The notes under the pieces were generated by a model. That model was given only the letters and a program-made list of their open reading frames with translations. It was not told where the DNA came from and ran no database searches. The position numbers were made by a program, and so were the translations under genes. Source: Anastrepha obliqua (lineage: Eukaryota; Arthropoda; Insecta; Diptera; Tephritidae). Taken from it: a DNA stretch of 64,000 bases. The stretch spans positions 24,017,792-24,081,791 of the forward strand of contig NC_072892.1 of the NCBI RefSeq assembly GCF_027943255.1. The letters are read 5' to 3'. Numbering within the stretch: the first letter of the stretch is position 1; every line of letters begins with the position of its first letter. Of this stretch, positions 1 through 11,277 are shown in pieces.

Positions 1-299
1 AGTTGTGAGGTTTAATGTGGAAGAAATACCTAAAAGAAACTTTTTAAATACTTGATACTTTAAATTTTTCTAAAAGCTCTTAAAATTTGTTGACTTGTTT
101 TAAATGTGCACAAAGTTTGAAATTTTAATTTATGTGGTTCTTGTAGGAGAATGAACCACATTAAAAAATAATAATAATTTAAATGCAATAAGAATGAAAT
201 AAATTGTCAAGACTTATACCAATAAGTCTCTGTGCTACAGTTTTTTATAACGCAGTGTATATTAATGTATGTAATGGATTTGCACAAATTATCCAGATA

Positions 300-1000
300 G
301 CCTAATGAAATTTCAAACCAGACCGTTTTACTGCATCGAAATAAAGCATTTCTCTTACCAAATTGTTTCCTATTCTCATAAACCAATAATGTTGAGATCA
401 GCGAAATACGGTGGCCATGCTAAAGTTTCAACGTTTTGGGTCACAATGCAAGGTTTGACCGCACTGAAGTGTGTACAGGTGCATTATCCTGTTGAAAGAT
501 CCAATTAATTGGTCCATATCACAAATTGAGGGAAAGGATTATTTCAACAGAGCTTTATAGCTGTTTTCTCTACAATTTTCAATTCAAATGCGCCATGGTA
601 GGATATTGTTACCTATCTTCACGGCTGTGATGTCGACTCAAGTACCTTTCCTCCTTTCTTAAGTCTTGGAAATAGCAATTATATCCATGCGATCCATGCA
701 GATTGAACTTCTTTTCGTCATTAAATACTACTTTTTTCCATTCACCGGGATCGTTATTTGTAACAAAACTCGAAGGCATTTGATCCCTTGAAAATTCTAG
801 GCAGCGTTCTTTGTGAAATTTGTGCAAAGGTGTTTTTTGTTGTAATTTTTTATGGTTTAAATGTGACGCTTTCGGAAAAGCCTTTCGAAAAGTGGATTTG
901 CTGGCTGCAAGATTTGCCATTTATTTAATTTTTGCTGTTGGAAGGGTGGAATTCGGTGTAATCCTAAGGATTTTGGGGGTTTTCTTCGAAGTTAAAGCCA
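300..1000 (-). pseudogene. Tc3-like (Tc1/mariner superfamily) transposase relic
   Basis: Read on the minus strand this is a decayed cut-and-paste transposase. The part at 609-920 holds a recognition-domain tail and the first catalytic aspartate in VVFNDEKKFNLHG (about 700-731). Further along, in other frames, come FQQDNAPVHTS (second Asp, about 469-502) and WPPYFADLN (third-motif region, about 383-410), in the expected order and spacing. Upstream codons at 920-1000 continue the N-terminal helix-turn-helix region, interrupted by a stop. The FNDEKKFNL signature is typical of Tc3-type proteins. Frameshifts and stops make it inactive. I could not identify its terminal inverted repeats. Confidence 0.8.
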
Positions 1001-1089
1001 TTCCAGTTGTGCCTTTGTAGTTCTTACCATAGAAGGCACCTTGTTTCAGGTGAAGATCCACAACATTTAGACTTCGACCAATTTTTTTT

Positions 1090-2120
1090 GGTAATTTGTT
1101 TTTATTTATTTTTTTGTCGGGGACAGACTAGCAAGTACAGCACTCGGACACAATTAAGTCCATTGTACGGCACTCGGATTCCCTTTTTAATTTTATTTAA
1201 ATCTACTCGAGCTCCGATGAAATCTTAGTAGAACTTGTGTTGCCAAGGAGCCAAGATGGTCGCTCTTAACACAACAGTGCCAAAGACCTCAAGCCTGATT
1301 CGAGCGAAGGCGGGACAGACGCACAGAAAGTGGTCCGCCGTCTCATGTTCCTATCCACATGCTGGGCAGAGTGCGCTGCCTGAGATGCCCACCTTTTCCA
1401 TGTGCTTAGTGGCCCATGAAAAGTGGCCCGTCATCATTCCAACCAGCCTTTTACAGTCCCCTCTGCTTAGTGACAGGATGAACTGCGACAGTCGTTCGGA
1501 CATGACAGGTAACATCAGTTTTGTTCATCTGCACCCTCTCTCAGCCTGTCAAGCTCGCTTGTGGACTTCTGGGCTTGCTAAGCGTGGCTTTGATGGCTGC
1601 AGAAGGGAGTGACAGAATGGGCTCCGGGTCAAGGAAGTTGGCCTTGACTACATGACTCGACTACCCTTGAAGTGGTTGGGGGGCGGTCTAAGGCCATGAA
1701 CGTGGCTTTGCTGTCGCTGCAGATACATATAGATCTGAATCTCCATTTGTTTTCCACAACAAAGTTCATCGCTTCTTGAACAGCAAACATCTCCACTTGA
1801 AACACAGATGCATGCATTACAAGAGCAAATTGCAGTTTTGTCCTGCTGGATTCCACGTAGACCCCAGAGCCAGAGCCATGGTCGGTTCTGGAGCCATCCG
1901 TGAAAATGCGACAACAGTATTTGATGGGCTCATTTTCTGAGTTTGACCACAGTTGAGCGTCTGGCAGCACCACCCTGTATCTCTTGCCAAGCACGACTCT
2001 GGAAGTTATGGAGTCAAGGGGCAAGGCGAGGATCGTTGCATCGAAGTAGATGACTAATATGTTGTCCAATGCCGGACAGGGGCTGTACCAATAGCCCATT
2101 CGCACAGCACCAAGTGCCAA
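1090..2120 (-). pseudogene. 3' end of an RNase H-bearing non-LTR retrotransposon
   Basis: The minus strand encodes an RNase H domain at 1629-2120 with its conserved start IFTDGSRTDHGSG, the middle acid in VFQVEMFAVQEA, and the third in CSDSKATFMAL. After frameshifts, the C-terminal tail typical of insect I/LOA-like LINEs follows at about 1250-1600: a LVGMMTGHFSW segment, then a Cys-rich CPACG..EHETADHFLC motif. The reverse transcriptase and endonuclease are absent, so the copy is 5' truncated, as expected from incomplete target-primed reverse transcription. A plus-strand frame of 125 codons here is a shadow of this gene. Confidence 0.85.
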
Positions 2121-2360
2121 TCATATCCAGCACAATATTACAACTGCTGAAGTTTTACTGCTGCGAAATACCCTTAGATAGAATAATACTTTGATGCAGG
2201 TTTATTTTCGAGGAGACTACAGTCTTGACTTGAATTATCAGAAAACCTTGAGTTACTAGATCAAATGCGGTTGCTGTTGTAACCATTTTCTTCGATAAAA
2301 AATATTGCATCTAATCAATTGAACCGGACGGTATATTTATTAATTTATACATATATATAT

Positions 2361-2644
2361 AACTGGCGCGTACACCTTTTTTTGGGTGTTTGGCCGAGCT
2401 CCTCCTCCTATTTGTGGCGCGCGTCTTGATGTTGTTCCACAAATGGAGAGACCTATAGTTTCAAGCCGACTCCGAGCGGCAGATATCAGAAATACACTCG
2501 GAGGTTTGACATTGCCGGCCGAGGGGCGACCACTTTAGAAAAATATTTTTTCCTAGTTTTGGTGTTTCACCGAGATTCGAACCTACGTTCTCTCTGTGAA
2601 TTCCGAATGGTAGCCACGCACCAACCCATTCGGCTACGGCGGCT
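2361..2644 (-). repeat. tRNA-derived SINE, copy A
   Basis: First of five copies of one roughly 300-bp family. Its Pol III promoter lies at the right end on the minus strand: A box TAGCCGAATGGG (about 2625-2636) and B box GGTTCGAATCTC (about 2571-2583). The body includes the near-palindrome GCCGACTCCGAGCGGC found in all copies. The element ends at the left in the family tail. This copy is the most diverged in its body. A translated frame through the body is an artefact. Confidence 0.85.
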
Positions 2645-2649
2645 GACGT

Positions 2650-4000
2650 ATTATACTTATTAATTCAAGCTTTTTCGATTCATCTGATGAAAATGACATT
2701 ATACTATATAATCAAGTTATTTGTAGTGATTTACTTATTTTATACATTTTTATGCAATGACTTTGGCTTGGCCTCGTGTCCGCTATAACGTAAATTGTCA
2801 TTTTTTTCAAACCAACTTTATATGAATATTGCTGACATTTAGTTTATTTCCTTTTGTTATAGTCTCTATGAATTCCTAACTTTTTTTAAAATAAATTTAA
2901 TATTTTTTGTATTTAATTTTTTTTTAATCTGACCACCTCTCCAAGTGCAATATTAACGTCAGTGCCTTCCGCCATCATCATCTGGGCCATTTGTATATGC
3001 AAAATATTTAATACTCGTCCAAAAGTCACAGCGACGCATGCACATACATACATACATACATACGACGTGCAAAGTATCATCCATTCACAGGCGTCAACTC
3101 GGTTTGTTTTCTCGTTTTCTCGTTTTGTTGACTGTTTTTAATATCACTAGGAATACAGTTGTCGCTGAAGTCATAAAACTCGTTTATCGAAAATAAATCG
3201 AAGGCGAATTCATAGATAATTAAATCAATTATCAAATGCAACATAAATTTATATTTTTATTAAGTTTAGAAGTCTTCGAATTTGGGTTAAACTGTCATTT
3301 TTATGCCCCGTGCACGGTCCACTATTTACTTTTAAAATGCTTTGCTTCACGATGACTTGTTAAACCTTACTGAGCAGAATTGTGAACACAGTTTTCCGCT
3401 CTCAGCTGTCAAACCATAGCTATTGGTATCGATAGTTTTCTTGCAGCTAAAAGCTACACCCAATATTTGCTCCTAAACTTTGTTTTTTGTTTCTTTTTCC
3501 TTTTTGCGCGCTCCGAGTTTCTTTGCCAATTGGCGAACTAAGAACTGCAAGCCATTCGAGCAGAGAATTTAAAGTTCTTCGAATTTGTATGTTCATCTCC
3601 GGCGAGAAGGCAGATCAATGGCTAATAAAAATATCGAGTATTGTGAACAGAATTCCAACATCGTATGACTTTCGGTTTATTAATTATTGACATTTTAATC
3701 GCTAGCGCGATGAAAGTAAGATATTTTTTATACTCAAATAACTTTCTGCTTCACTTGTAAAATTGTAAACAACAATTCCATGCATATTCATGAAAAACGT
3801 TCGCGAATACCGATTGTAAATGCAATTTACGCAATTGGCAATGCCGGCACTCAACGTGCACTCTTCGTTCGCCCTACCTCCCCGCTCCGTTGCTAGAGGA
3901 GTGCATTGCATGCGCCACAACAAATAGTATTGATGTAACGTAACTTAATTGAGCGTGTTCTCGCTGTTGTAAATATTTACCTAAACGCCGACTAGTATGA
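2650..4000. other. unassigned AT-rich stretch
   Basis: No coding motif was recognised. It holds a short (catacata) microsatellite at about 3047-3064 and a ctcgtttt duplication at about 3111-3126. Frames of 60-75 codons show no family signature. Confidence 0.5.
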
Positions 4001-4605
4001 ACATTAGGGTGGTCCAAAAACAAGAGTTGCATAATCTAATTCGATTCGCGTATGTACATATTAAGAAAAAAATGTTGAGAAAGAAAACGTTAAATGTTAA
4101 ATGTACCTATGATCAAAAAGTACCGGGAATGTTTAATTTAAACGAATCGCGCACGTGGGAACAGGCCCATATTTTCTTCTTATGTTGGTACGACTGTAAG
4201 ATATGCATCTGTCACACTTAGGATCATTAGTGTCTGCCTGTACGTCGCAAACAGCCGGAAATGTGGGCAAACAATTCTTGGATGATGATAATGCGCTATC
4301 GCCCCAAGCCCAAATTGTGCTGAATTATTTGACCAAACACCAAGTAAATACCATCGTGCAAACACCGTATTTACCTGATATGGCCCCGTGCGACTTCTTT
4401 TTGTTTCCCAAGTTGAAGTTACAACTTCGTGGAAGGAGATTTCAGTCGATAGAGGAGATCAAAGAGAATGCGACGAATGAGCTGAAGGCCATGCCTTCGT
4501 CGGCCTACCAGGGGTGCATGGAGGACTGGGTTAAACGTTTGCATATTTTGAAGGAGATAAAATAAATTTGTCTGAAATTTTACTCTGTTTTGTTTTATTT
4601 AAACA

Positions 4606-6830
4606 CTAGCATGGGCTTCGCACCACCATACATAATATGTTTTTTTTTATATCGCAAGAAATTTTTCATATTAAGTTTTCTTTATAGAACTCGTAAAATG
4701 TTTAAACAGTTGAATTAGTTGATTTTTTTCATTCAACATACTTTCTTGTTTTGATGATACAATTATGCAAAAATTATTCGGTAACATGATAAACCCATTT
4801 TGATCACTTGCAATTTTTCCATCGCCAATCTTCAGCGATTGCTTTGAAAACTCACGTGCTGATGAATCATTTTGAAGACGCACCCACATATTGGTCGTCA
4901 AAGAAAGCCTTTGTACGTGTGCCCACAAAACTGAACTTTTCAAACATGCATTAATTTCATCAGCTGGTGTTGATCTCGGAATAACAGGCAACGTTTGACG
5001 AAAATCACCAGATAACAATATTAATGCACCGCCAAACAGCTGTTGACTCTGTCTCAAATCTTGCAATGTTCGACTTAAGGCTTCCAACGATTTTTTATAA
5101 TCGATGTTTGTTGCAAGACTTTAGCCATTCCAGAACTCCTTGCATGTTGGTGTTTCAATTGCTTGCATGTTCAATGGCAATTTCAAGGCGGAATGTGCTG
5201 TTTGGCCGCCATCAAGTAATGCAGCTACAATACCGGAAGAAGCAAGTGCCAATGCGATTTTTCGTTCCGACCGAATCGTTGCCAATATCAATGAAATCAA
5301 AAATGTTTTTCCAGTGCCGCCAGGTGCATCCAAAAAATACAATTCACCAGTGTTGTCATTGACAGCTTGCATCACTTTGTCATATGCATCTTTTTGTTGA
5401 TCATTTAATTGTGGAGTATACGTTTGTACGAACGCACGCATTTCATCACGATCGAATTGCTGTTCGCGTTGCAATTCTCGTTCAAATAAATCATGCATTG
5501 GACGATTTGGTTGAGTCAATTATAATTGCCCTAATGCTTTATTTGCAATAGTAAGGCACAAATCTTCGATCATTATCAAGGCTTCATTATACATTTCCAA
5601 TGTCAGCAGCAATGCAGGATCATTGGAACGATGTTGAAGTCGAATCAAAATGTCTTCAGCCATGAAATCTTTGTATTTATTTCACAATTCCAGTGGATTT
5701 GATGGAAAACATGTTGATATTATGATCGCAAATAACATACGAATTTGATTTGGTGGAGATGAAATTGATGCATCACGAAGCGTATCATCCCAATGCGTAT
5801 CATCTTCCAGCAAATACCTACAATTGTTGACATGCTTCACGGTATGTGGCGCACATTTGACCATTGATAGTTTGGAATGATTGCGGTCCATGTACGTTCA
5901 CCAACGAAAGTCGCAAGTAAAAACATTCAATATTAGCTGGACTAACTGTATAAATGCGTCCCAAAGCATCTGTTCGAAAAATACCTGGATAACCATCAAC
6001 AGATGTGCCTTGTTTGCGACGTTGAAATTTTTTTGTTGATGCATTCCATGTGAAATAGTGTGGCACTTCTGAATATAGCAAAGTCCTGGCAAATTCATCC
6101 GTTTCACATAACTGGAAATAAGCTGTCAGTGTAGTTGCTCGTGGCTCTACTACTCTTTGTTCGGCATTTGCAGCAGTGAAGTAAGCACGTTGGCCGTTTT
6201 CAAGATGAACTGCCAAATGTACAACAACCGGATGTCTGTCATGAATTGGAAAGGATAAAATACGCCATACAGCTTCATTCGTACTAATATAGCGCCCCAT
6301 TTGATACTGCAAAATTTCATCATGACTATTTTCAGGATATCGCTGCCCTTATTCACATGCTTGCAAATATATTTGATTGATTTTACAAAATTGAAATATT
6401 CTACATTTATGTGAGCGTTGAACATTTTTGACAGTATCGGTGAGTATGGAACTATCCACCGGTTATCGGTTTCAACGTCTTGATTTTGAAGTTTAATTAC
6501 AGTTGATTTACCGCTGTCTTCAGTTGATCGTCGACGATACTGTGGATATCCATCATCTCCTGTAATTGTTTCAGCAATCAATTGTTTTGGAAAACGTTTC
6601 GTGTGTGTATTTGTTGTTGTTTTTCCCATACAGGCATTTCGTATGAGAGGAAACTATTACTCACATAAAATGTCATAACTCAGGAACGGCTGCACCGATT
6701 TCAATCAAACTTCACACAAACCACCTCCTCAAAGATAGAAAAGAACTCTAAAATTTTTGTGTCAATGGGTTCGGCGGTTCTTGAGTTATAAGATTACCAA
6801 GGAAATGTAACTTCTTTTTATATATATAGA
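4606..6830 (-). mobile_element. Helitron with both termini, internally deleted
   Basis: Helitrons are rolling-circle transposons that insert between A and T without target duplication. On the minus strand this one starts TCTATATATATAAAAAG at 6830, preceded by A. It ends in CTAG at 4606, followed by T. A short GC-rich hairpin (TGGTGC-GAA-GCCCA, one bulge) sits about 4 nt before the CTAG. These are textbook Helitron ends. The 2225-bp copy keeps the C-terminal part of the Rep domain, the linker and part of the helicase. The Rep HUH catalytic region and the last helicase motifs are missing, so it is non-autonomous. Confidence 0.88.
4671..6629 (-). pseudogene. Helitron Rep/helicase (RepHel) remnant
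   Basis: Reading from 6629 downward, the first block resembles the end of a Helitron Rep domain (WIVPYSPILSKMFNAHINVE, then KYICKHVNKGSD). A linker (about 5540-6312) leads to a PIF1-type helicase: Walker A as GGTGKTFLISL (about 5310-5345), and GDFRQTLPVIPRSTPADE (about 4960-5015). The expected Walker B WDE between these is not found. That stretch carries a stop and a frameshift near 5110, which probably removed it. At least three stops or frameshifts interrupt the reading. The protein would nick, unwind and transfer single-stranded transposon DNA if intact. It cannot be functional here. Confidence 0.87.
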
Positions 6831-7061
6831 TTCCTGGATCATAGAAAAATTGTTGAGAAAGACATAAATAAAATGTTCTTACTTTCGAGTCAGTAAATAC
6901 TGCTTTATAAACAGGGGCATGGTCTTCCAATCTGTTGTATATGTATATAAATGTGCTTGAGGCCCAACACGCGTGAAGATGAGTCCAGAATGTAAAACAG
7001 TGTGAAATATGCGAAAACTATTCTTCTTTATGCCTACATATACATTTTTATTCTATATATA

Positions 7062-8289
7062 AAGGGTGAACGATAAGAAGTGTTACCAACTTCACACTGC
7101 TTGTATCTGTAAAACAGCTCATGACATCAACGTCAAAATTCTAATGACAGTTCAATATATTGTTTATAAGCCATCAAATGCATTTGCGTCTCAGTTTTGT
7201 TGAATTTTTTTTTCTAGATGGAATTCAAACGTAATAGTGTGATTGCGTTATATTTGGCTGGAAAATCACAACCAGCCATTGTTCGTGAGCTCAGTCACCT
7301 CAAAGTGAATAAAATGTTTGTGTATCGCACTATAAAACATTACAATGATATTGGTAGCATGGCAAAACGCTATGGAGGTGGACCAAACAAAACCGCAAGA
7401 AATGGTTCGGAAAGTGAAAACTCGACTTGAACGAAATCCACGTCGAAGTGGAAGAAAAATGGCCAAAGAACTGAAAATATCGCAAGACATCATTCGACGC
7501 ATATTGAAAAATGAGCTCAAGGTCAAGGCTTACAAGTTCCAAAAAGCACACGATCTTTCACCCCAGCAAAAAAAAGGCAAAGGAGTTGTTACGCTTGCAC
7601 GAACGTGGCGAATTTCCCAACATTGTGTTTTCTGATGAAAAACACCGAACGCTCATACGAGAAGTTGAGCCTACGTATGACCACTCGAAGCAATTTCCCA
7701 TCGCAAGTAATTGTTTGGACCGCAGTGACCGCTGATGAACGCTCTCCAATCGTTTTTATCGAGCCTGGTGTCAAAGTGAATGCGACTTATATTATTATCG
7801 GGAAATTGTTTTAGAAGCTGCTTTAGAGCCGTGGACACGCAAACATTTCGGTCGTAGACCATGGACGTTCCAACAGGACTCGGCACCGTCTCATAAAGCT
7901 CGTGCGAACCAAGAATGGTTAAAAAATCATGTTCCACACTTCATTTCGTCCACACAATGGCTTTCGAAATCGCCAGACTCAAATCTGATGGACTATTCCA
8001 TCTGGTCCATTTTGGGGAGCAAGGTGAGGACTAAAAAATATGCCAGTATGGATGCGCTGAAAAAGCGGTTGTACGAGAATGGGCCAAAACACCTCAAGAT
8101 CACATTCGTGCAGCATGCAACTCATTTTTTGACCGTTTGAAGGCTATAGCCAAGGCAATAGGTGGTCATATCGAGCTAAAGTGGATATATGTTAAAATTG
8201 TAGTCATTTTTGAACAATTTTGTGTTCGAAATCAATAAAAACTAATTTCACACAAAAAAGTTATGGTGTTTTGAATATCGTTCACCCTG
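7062..8289 (+). mobile_element. maT-clade (DD37D) transposon, copy 1
   Basis: A nearly full-length 1228-bp element between TA dinucleotides. Its terminal repeats share AGGGTGAACGATA (7064-7076 and the complement near 8275-8287). The transposase starts at 7218 (MEFKRNSVIALYLAGKSQPA) with a paired-type helix-turn-helix. It shifts frame near 7400, shows the first Asp in NIVFSDEKH (about 7618-7644), and the second in FQQDSAPSHKARANQEWL (about 7870-7920). The last Asp in LMDYSIW is exactly 37 residues after the second, which defines the DD37D (maT) clade. A deletion follows the first Asp and several frameshifts are present. It ends 6 bp from the next transposon. Confidence 0.87.
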
Positions 8290-8295
8290 TACATA

Positions 8296-9840
8296 CAGTG
8301 TCGGACAAAACATAATGGACTCGTCTCTGTTTATCGAAGTAGGCGACCAAAATACCGTTATTTTTTTGCTACTGTACAAGCCATGTGTACTAAGATGTTT
8401 GTTTTTTATTGTGGTCAATGTGAGCGTTGGAATATTCATTCTTATTTCCTATTGAAATTTTCTAGAATTCTGTACTTTTATTAAAAAAACGTGCTAATGG
8501 CGGGAAAAAAAACATTCAGTTCAATTGAAAAAACTAATTATAAACGGCTACAAGCACGGTTTATCGCAAAAGGATATTTGTCAAAAGTTCGGTATGAAAA
8601 AATCAACAGTAAGTTTCATTATAAAAAAATTCCGCGAAACTGGAAGTGTTGAAACTCTTCACCGTGGAGGACGACCCAAAGGTACTACACAGCACGAAGA
8701 CTCGAAAATATTGATAGAATTGAAGAAAGATCCAGGGAGTCGGCAGCAAGTAGGTATAGTTAAAGAACTGAACTTAAAGTTAGCAGCCGAACTGTATAAC
8801 GCAGAGCATGTGCAGGTGGACTGAACAGTTATAGAGCAGCAAAAAAGCCATTTCTTTCCACAAAAAATCGGCTACAGCGGTTAAAATTCGCTTGGGAACA
8901 CATTAACAGGTCAGTGAAACGATGGAGAACTATACTTTTTTCTGATGAATCAAAATTCAACTTGAAATACTCAGACGGAATGAGAAAAATTCGCCGGCCA
9001 ACAAATAAACGTTTAGAACCTCGATACTGCAAAGGTACGGTTAAGCATGGCGGAAGTGGTATAATGGCGTGGGGTTGTTTTTCTGGGTTTGGTGTTGGAC
9101 CTCTCCATTTAATAGATGGAATTGTGGATAGGTTTGTATACCAACATATACTAGAGAGCGTGATGCTTCCCCATGCTGAGTGGAATATGCCACTTTCGTG
9201 ATCGTTCCAACAAGATAACGACCCAAAGCACACCACGAAGTTGGTGGCAAATTGGATCGCATCGGAAAAATCAATGTGTTTAAGTTACCAGCACAATCTA
9301 CGGACCTCAATCCAATTGAGAACCTTTGGGAGATACTCAATGGGAAGATAGACAGGCAAGGAGTAAATGGGGACAAAAAGCTATTTGAAGCTGCCAAACA
9401 AGCCTGGTTGGATATTCCATTCGACCTTATGAACAATCTAATAGCTTCCATGCCAAAAAGATGTAGTGAAGTTATAAAAAAAAATGGTTATGCTATAAAA
9501 TATTAGTTAATTATTGTTATTCCAATATGTTTTGCCGCTCTCAATATTACATATATTTTGTTTTTTACGCATATAATTTTATGAAGTATCGAATATCGCA
9601 GGCGATGGAACGATGAGCTGTATGAGCTTTACGACGACATAGACATAGCGCAGCGAATAAAGACCCAACGGCTCCGTTGGCTGCGTCATGTCATCCGAAT
9701 GGATACAAACGCTTCGGCTTTGAAAGTACTCGACGCAGTACCAGCTGGTGGTAGCAGAGGAAGAGGAAGGCTTCCTCTGCGTTGAAAAGATATAATTACA
9801 TCGAAGTATGAATGAACTCAATATGTTTTGCCCGACACTG
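8296..9840 (+). mobile_element. Tc1-family (DD34E) transposon with an internal insertion
   Basis: Terminal repeats CAGTGTCGG(A/G)CAAAACATA lie at 8296 and, inverted, at 9840, each next to TA. The transposase runs about 8525-9505: a helix-turn-helix (HGLSQKDICQKFGMKKSTVS), a GRPKGTT hook, first Asp in ILFSDESKFNL (about 8933-8965), second Asp in SFQQDNDPKHTTKL (about 9202-9243), and Glu in STDLNPIENLWE exactly 34 residues later. Breaks: a frameshift near 8815, a stop at about 9200 and a shift near 9250. All three catalytic acids survive, so decay is modest. A 14-bp repeat brackets about 290 bp of foreign sequence between 9520 and 9835. Confidence 0.88.
9580..9790 (+). pseudogene. RTE-type LINE fragment inside the Tc1 element
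   Basis: This plus-strand stretch encodes EYRRRWNDELYELYDDIDI, then QRIKTQRLRWLRHVIRMD and ALKVLDAVPAGGSRGRGR. That is the conserved C-terminal region downstream of the reverse transcriptase in insect RTE-like LINEs. It is an internal piece with neither LINE end. It sits between two copies of CAATATGTTTTGCC (about 9521-9534 and 9819-9832) in the 3' part of the Tc1 transposon. Confidence 0.8.
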
Positions 9841-9844
9841 TACA

Positions 9845-10035
9845 TACATTTTGTTTTTGAATAACTTTTTTACTAAATAAAAAAACCAAAAAAATTCTGA
9901 GTGATGGAAATTTTTATTTTGACTTTTCGCGCTCCATTGCTTGCCTGTTTGTATACTGCAGCTACCCAGTTCACAAGTGTGAAATTTGATTGATGTACGA
10001 CCGCATTTGAAATATTATAAATCTTTCTATAGGGT
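9845..10035 (+). repeat. dispersed repeat R, copy 1
   Basis: About 190 bp containing TTTTGTTTTTGAATAA at the start and GCTCCATTGCTTG plus ACTGCAGCT in the middle. Related copies lie at about 33478-33720 (same strand) and about 47050-47300 (opposite strand). No coding capacity was recognised. The copies diverge considerably, so the boundaries are approximate. Confidence 0.6.
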
Positions 10036-10935
10036 GATTTATTTTGCACAACATATTAATATATTTACATATTCTGCTCAAGTCGTTTACGTATAGACCG
10101 AACTATTTTCCATTTTCATTGCAGCTATTTCTGAGCTCCAGTCTCAACCGATTTCTCCATCCAGCACGAAGTAAAATCGAATAATGAACCGCACGTACAA
10201 GTCTAGGACTCTTTGGTCAGCGATATCTTATCTAAAAAATTTATTGGTCTGGATGAATATTTGGCAAATTGCTCTCAATAATAATCAAAACGATATCATA
10301 AATAATATGAAACAAATTCAACGGAAATGATCACAAGGAAGGGTACAACTTTGTTCTTATTTCCTTATGGATGAGCGAAATAGACTTAAATATTTCCTCA
10401 GAGCCATACGAAACATTACGAATTTTTAAAGAGATTTTTCGATCAATAATTCGCAAGTTCATTAACAGATAACACTAAAATTGTGTTTTACGTTGACAAT
10501 ACACTAAGACTTCGAGGATATTTAGCTACGAGCACTCGGCTCGTGAATTTATAACAGAAAAACTCATGGAGGAAGGATCTCACCCAATAGCTTTTCCGTT
10601 TTATTCAATCCTTGATCCAGTTACTCGCATATTTTTATTCGAAGGAAAAGGGTTTTTTGACGCCTAAAGTGATTGGAATTCAACTTTCGATCGATGATGG
10701 ACCTAGAGCAATTATTTTAATTAAAGCTCTTCTCTCTCCCTTGCAAAATAAACTATGACTCGGCCTACTTTCAGGGTTATATTTAGTTATATGAGGGTTG
10801 CCCAACATGAGGCACTCATACCTGCATGGAAGACTTGCCCTGATATCTCTACGACGTCCTTGTTTGGAAGCGGGTTGTAACTAAGAATCTGAACTAATAG
10901 AAAATTCCGATAAATATTTCACTGATTGCTAACAT
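10036..10935. other. unassigned stretch
   Basis: No gene, terminal repeat or family motif was recognised in these 900 bases. A poly(A) run at about 10938-10953 at its right border is the tail of SINE copy B. Confidence 0.5.
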
Positions 10936-10937
10936 TT

Positions 10938-11274
10938 AAAAAAAAAAAAAAAATAAATAATTGGCGCGTACACTTCTGTTAGGTGTTTGGCCGAGCTCCT
11001 CCTCATATTTGTGGTGTGCGTCTTCATGTTGTTCCACAAATGGAGGGACCTACAGTTTCAAGCCGATTCCGAACGGCAGATATTTTTATGAGGAGCTTTT
11101 TCATGGCAGAAATACACTCGGAGGTTTGCCATTGCCTGTGCCGAGGGGCGACCGCTATTAGAAAAATGTTTTTTCTTTTTATTAATTTTGCTTTCACCGA
11201 GATTCGAACTAACGACCTCTCTGTGAATTCCGAATGGTAATCACGCACCAACCCATTCGGCTACGGCGGCCGCC
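10938..11274 (-). repeat. tRNA-derived SINE, copy B
   Basis: A full-length copy on the minus strand. The tRNA-like head is at the right (A box complement ending about 11266, B box complement about 11197-11209), the conserved body is at 11030-11170, and an A-rich stretch marks the 3' tail at 10938-10960. A deleted mariner starts 2 bp beyond the head, so the upstream target duplication cannot be seen. Two overlapping frames of 66-85 codons in the body are shadows. Confidence 0.88.
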
Positions 11275-11277
11275 ATA

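Larger units (their letters stand above)
4106..6844 (+). mobile_element. internally deleted mariner (DD34D) split by a Helitron
   Basis: The left end follows a TA at 4104-4105 with a terminal repeat starting CCTATGATCAAAAAGTACC. The transposase C-terminus lies at 4270-4565: second Asp in DDDNALSP, and PYLPDMAPCDFFLFPKLK with the third Asp exactly 34 residues after the second, the mariner spacing. The N-terminal half, including the first Asp, is missing. The 3' UTR ends at 4605 and resumes at 6831, where TTCC..GGATCATAG mirrors the left terminus. The Helitron at 4606-6830 therefore landed in the 3' terminal repeat. Without the Helitron the copy is about 510 bp. The right repeat has lost about ten bases and its flanking TA is not preserved. 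Confidence 0.8.

Noticed and set aside
1235..1612. 125-codon plus-strand open frame as a gene
   Set aside because: It is antisense to the Cys-rich LINE tail and uses the complement of that coding region.
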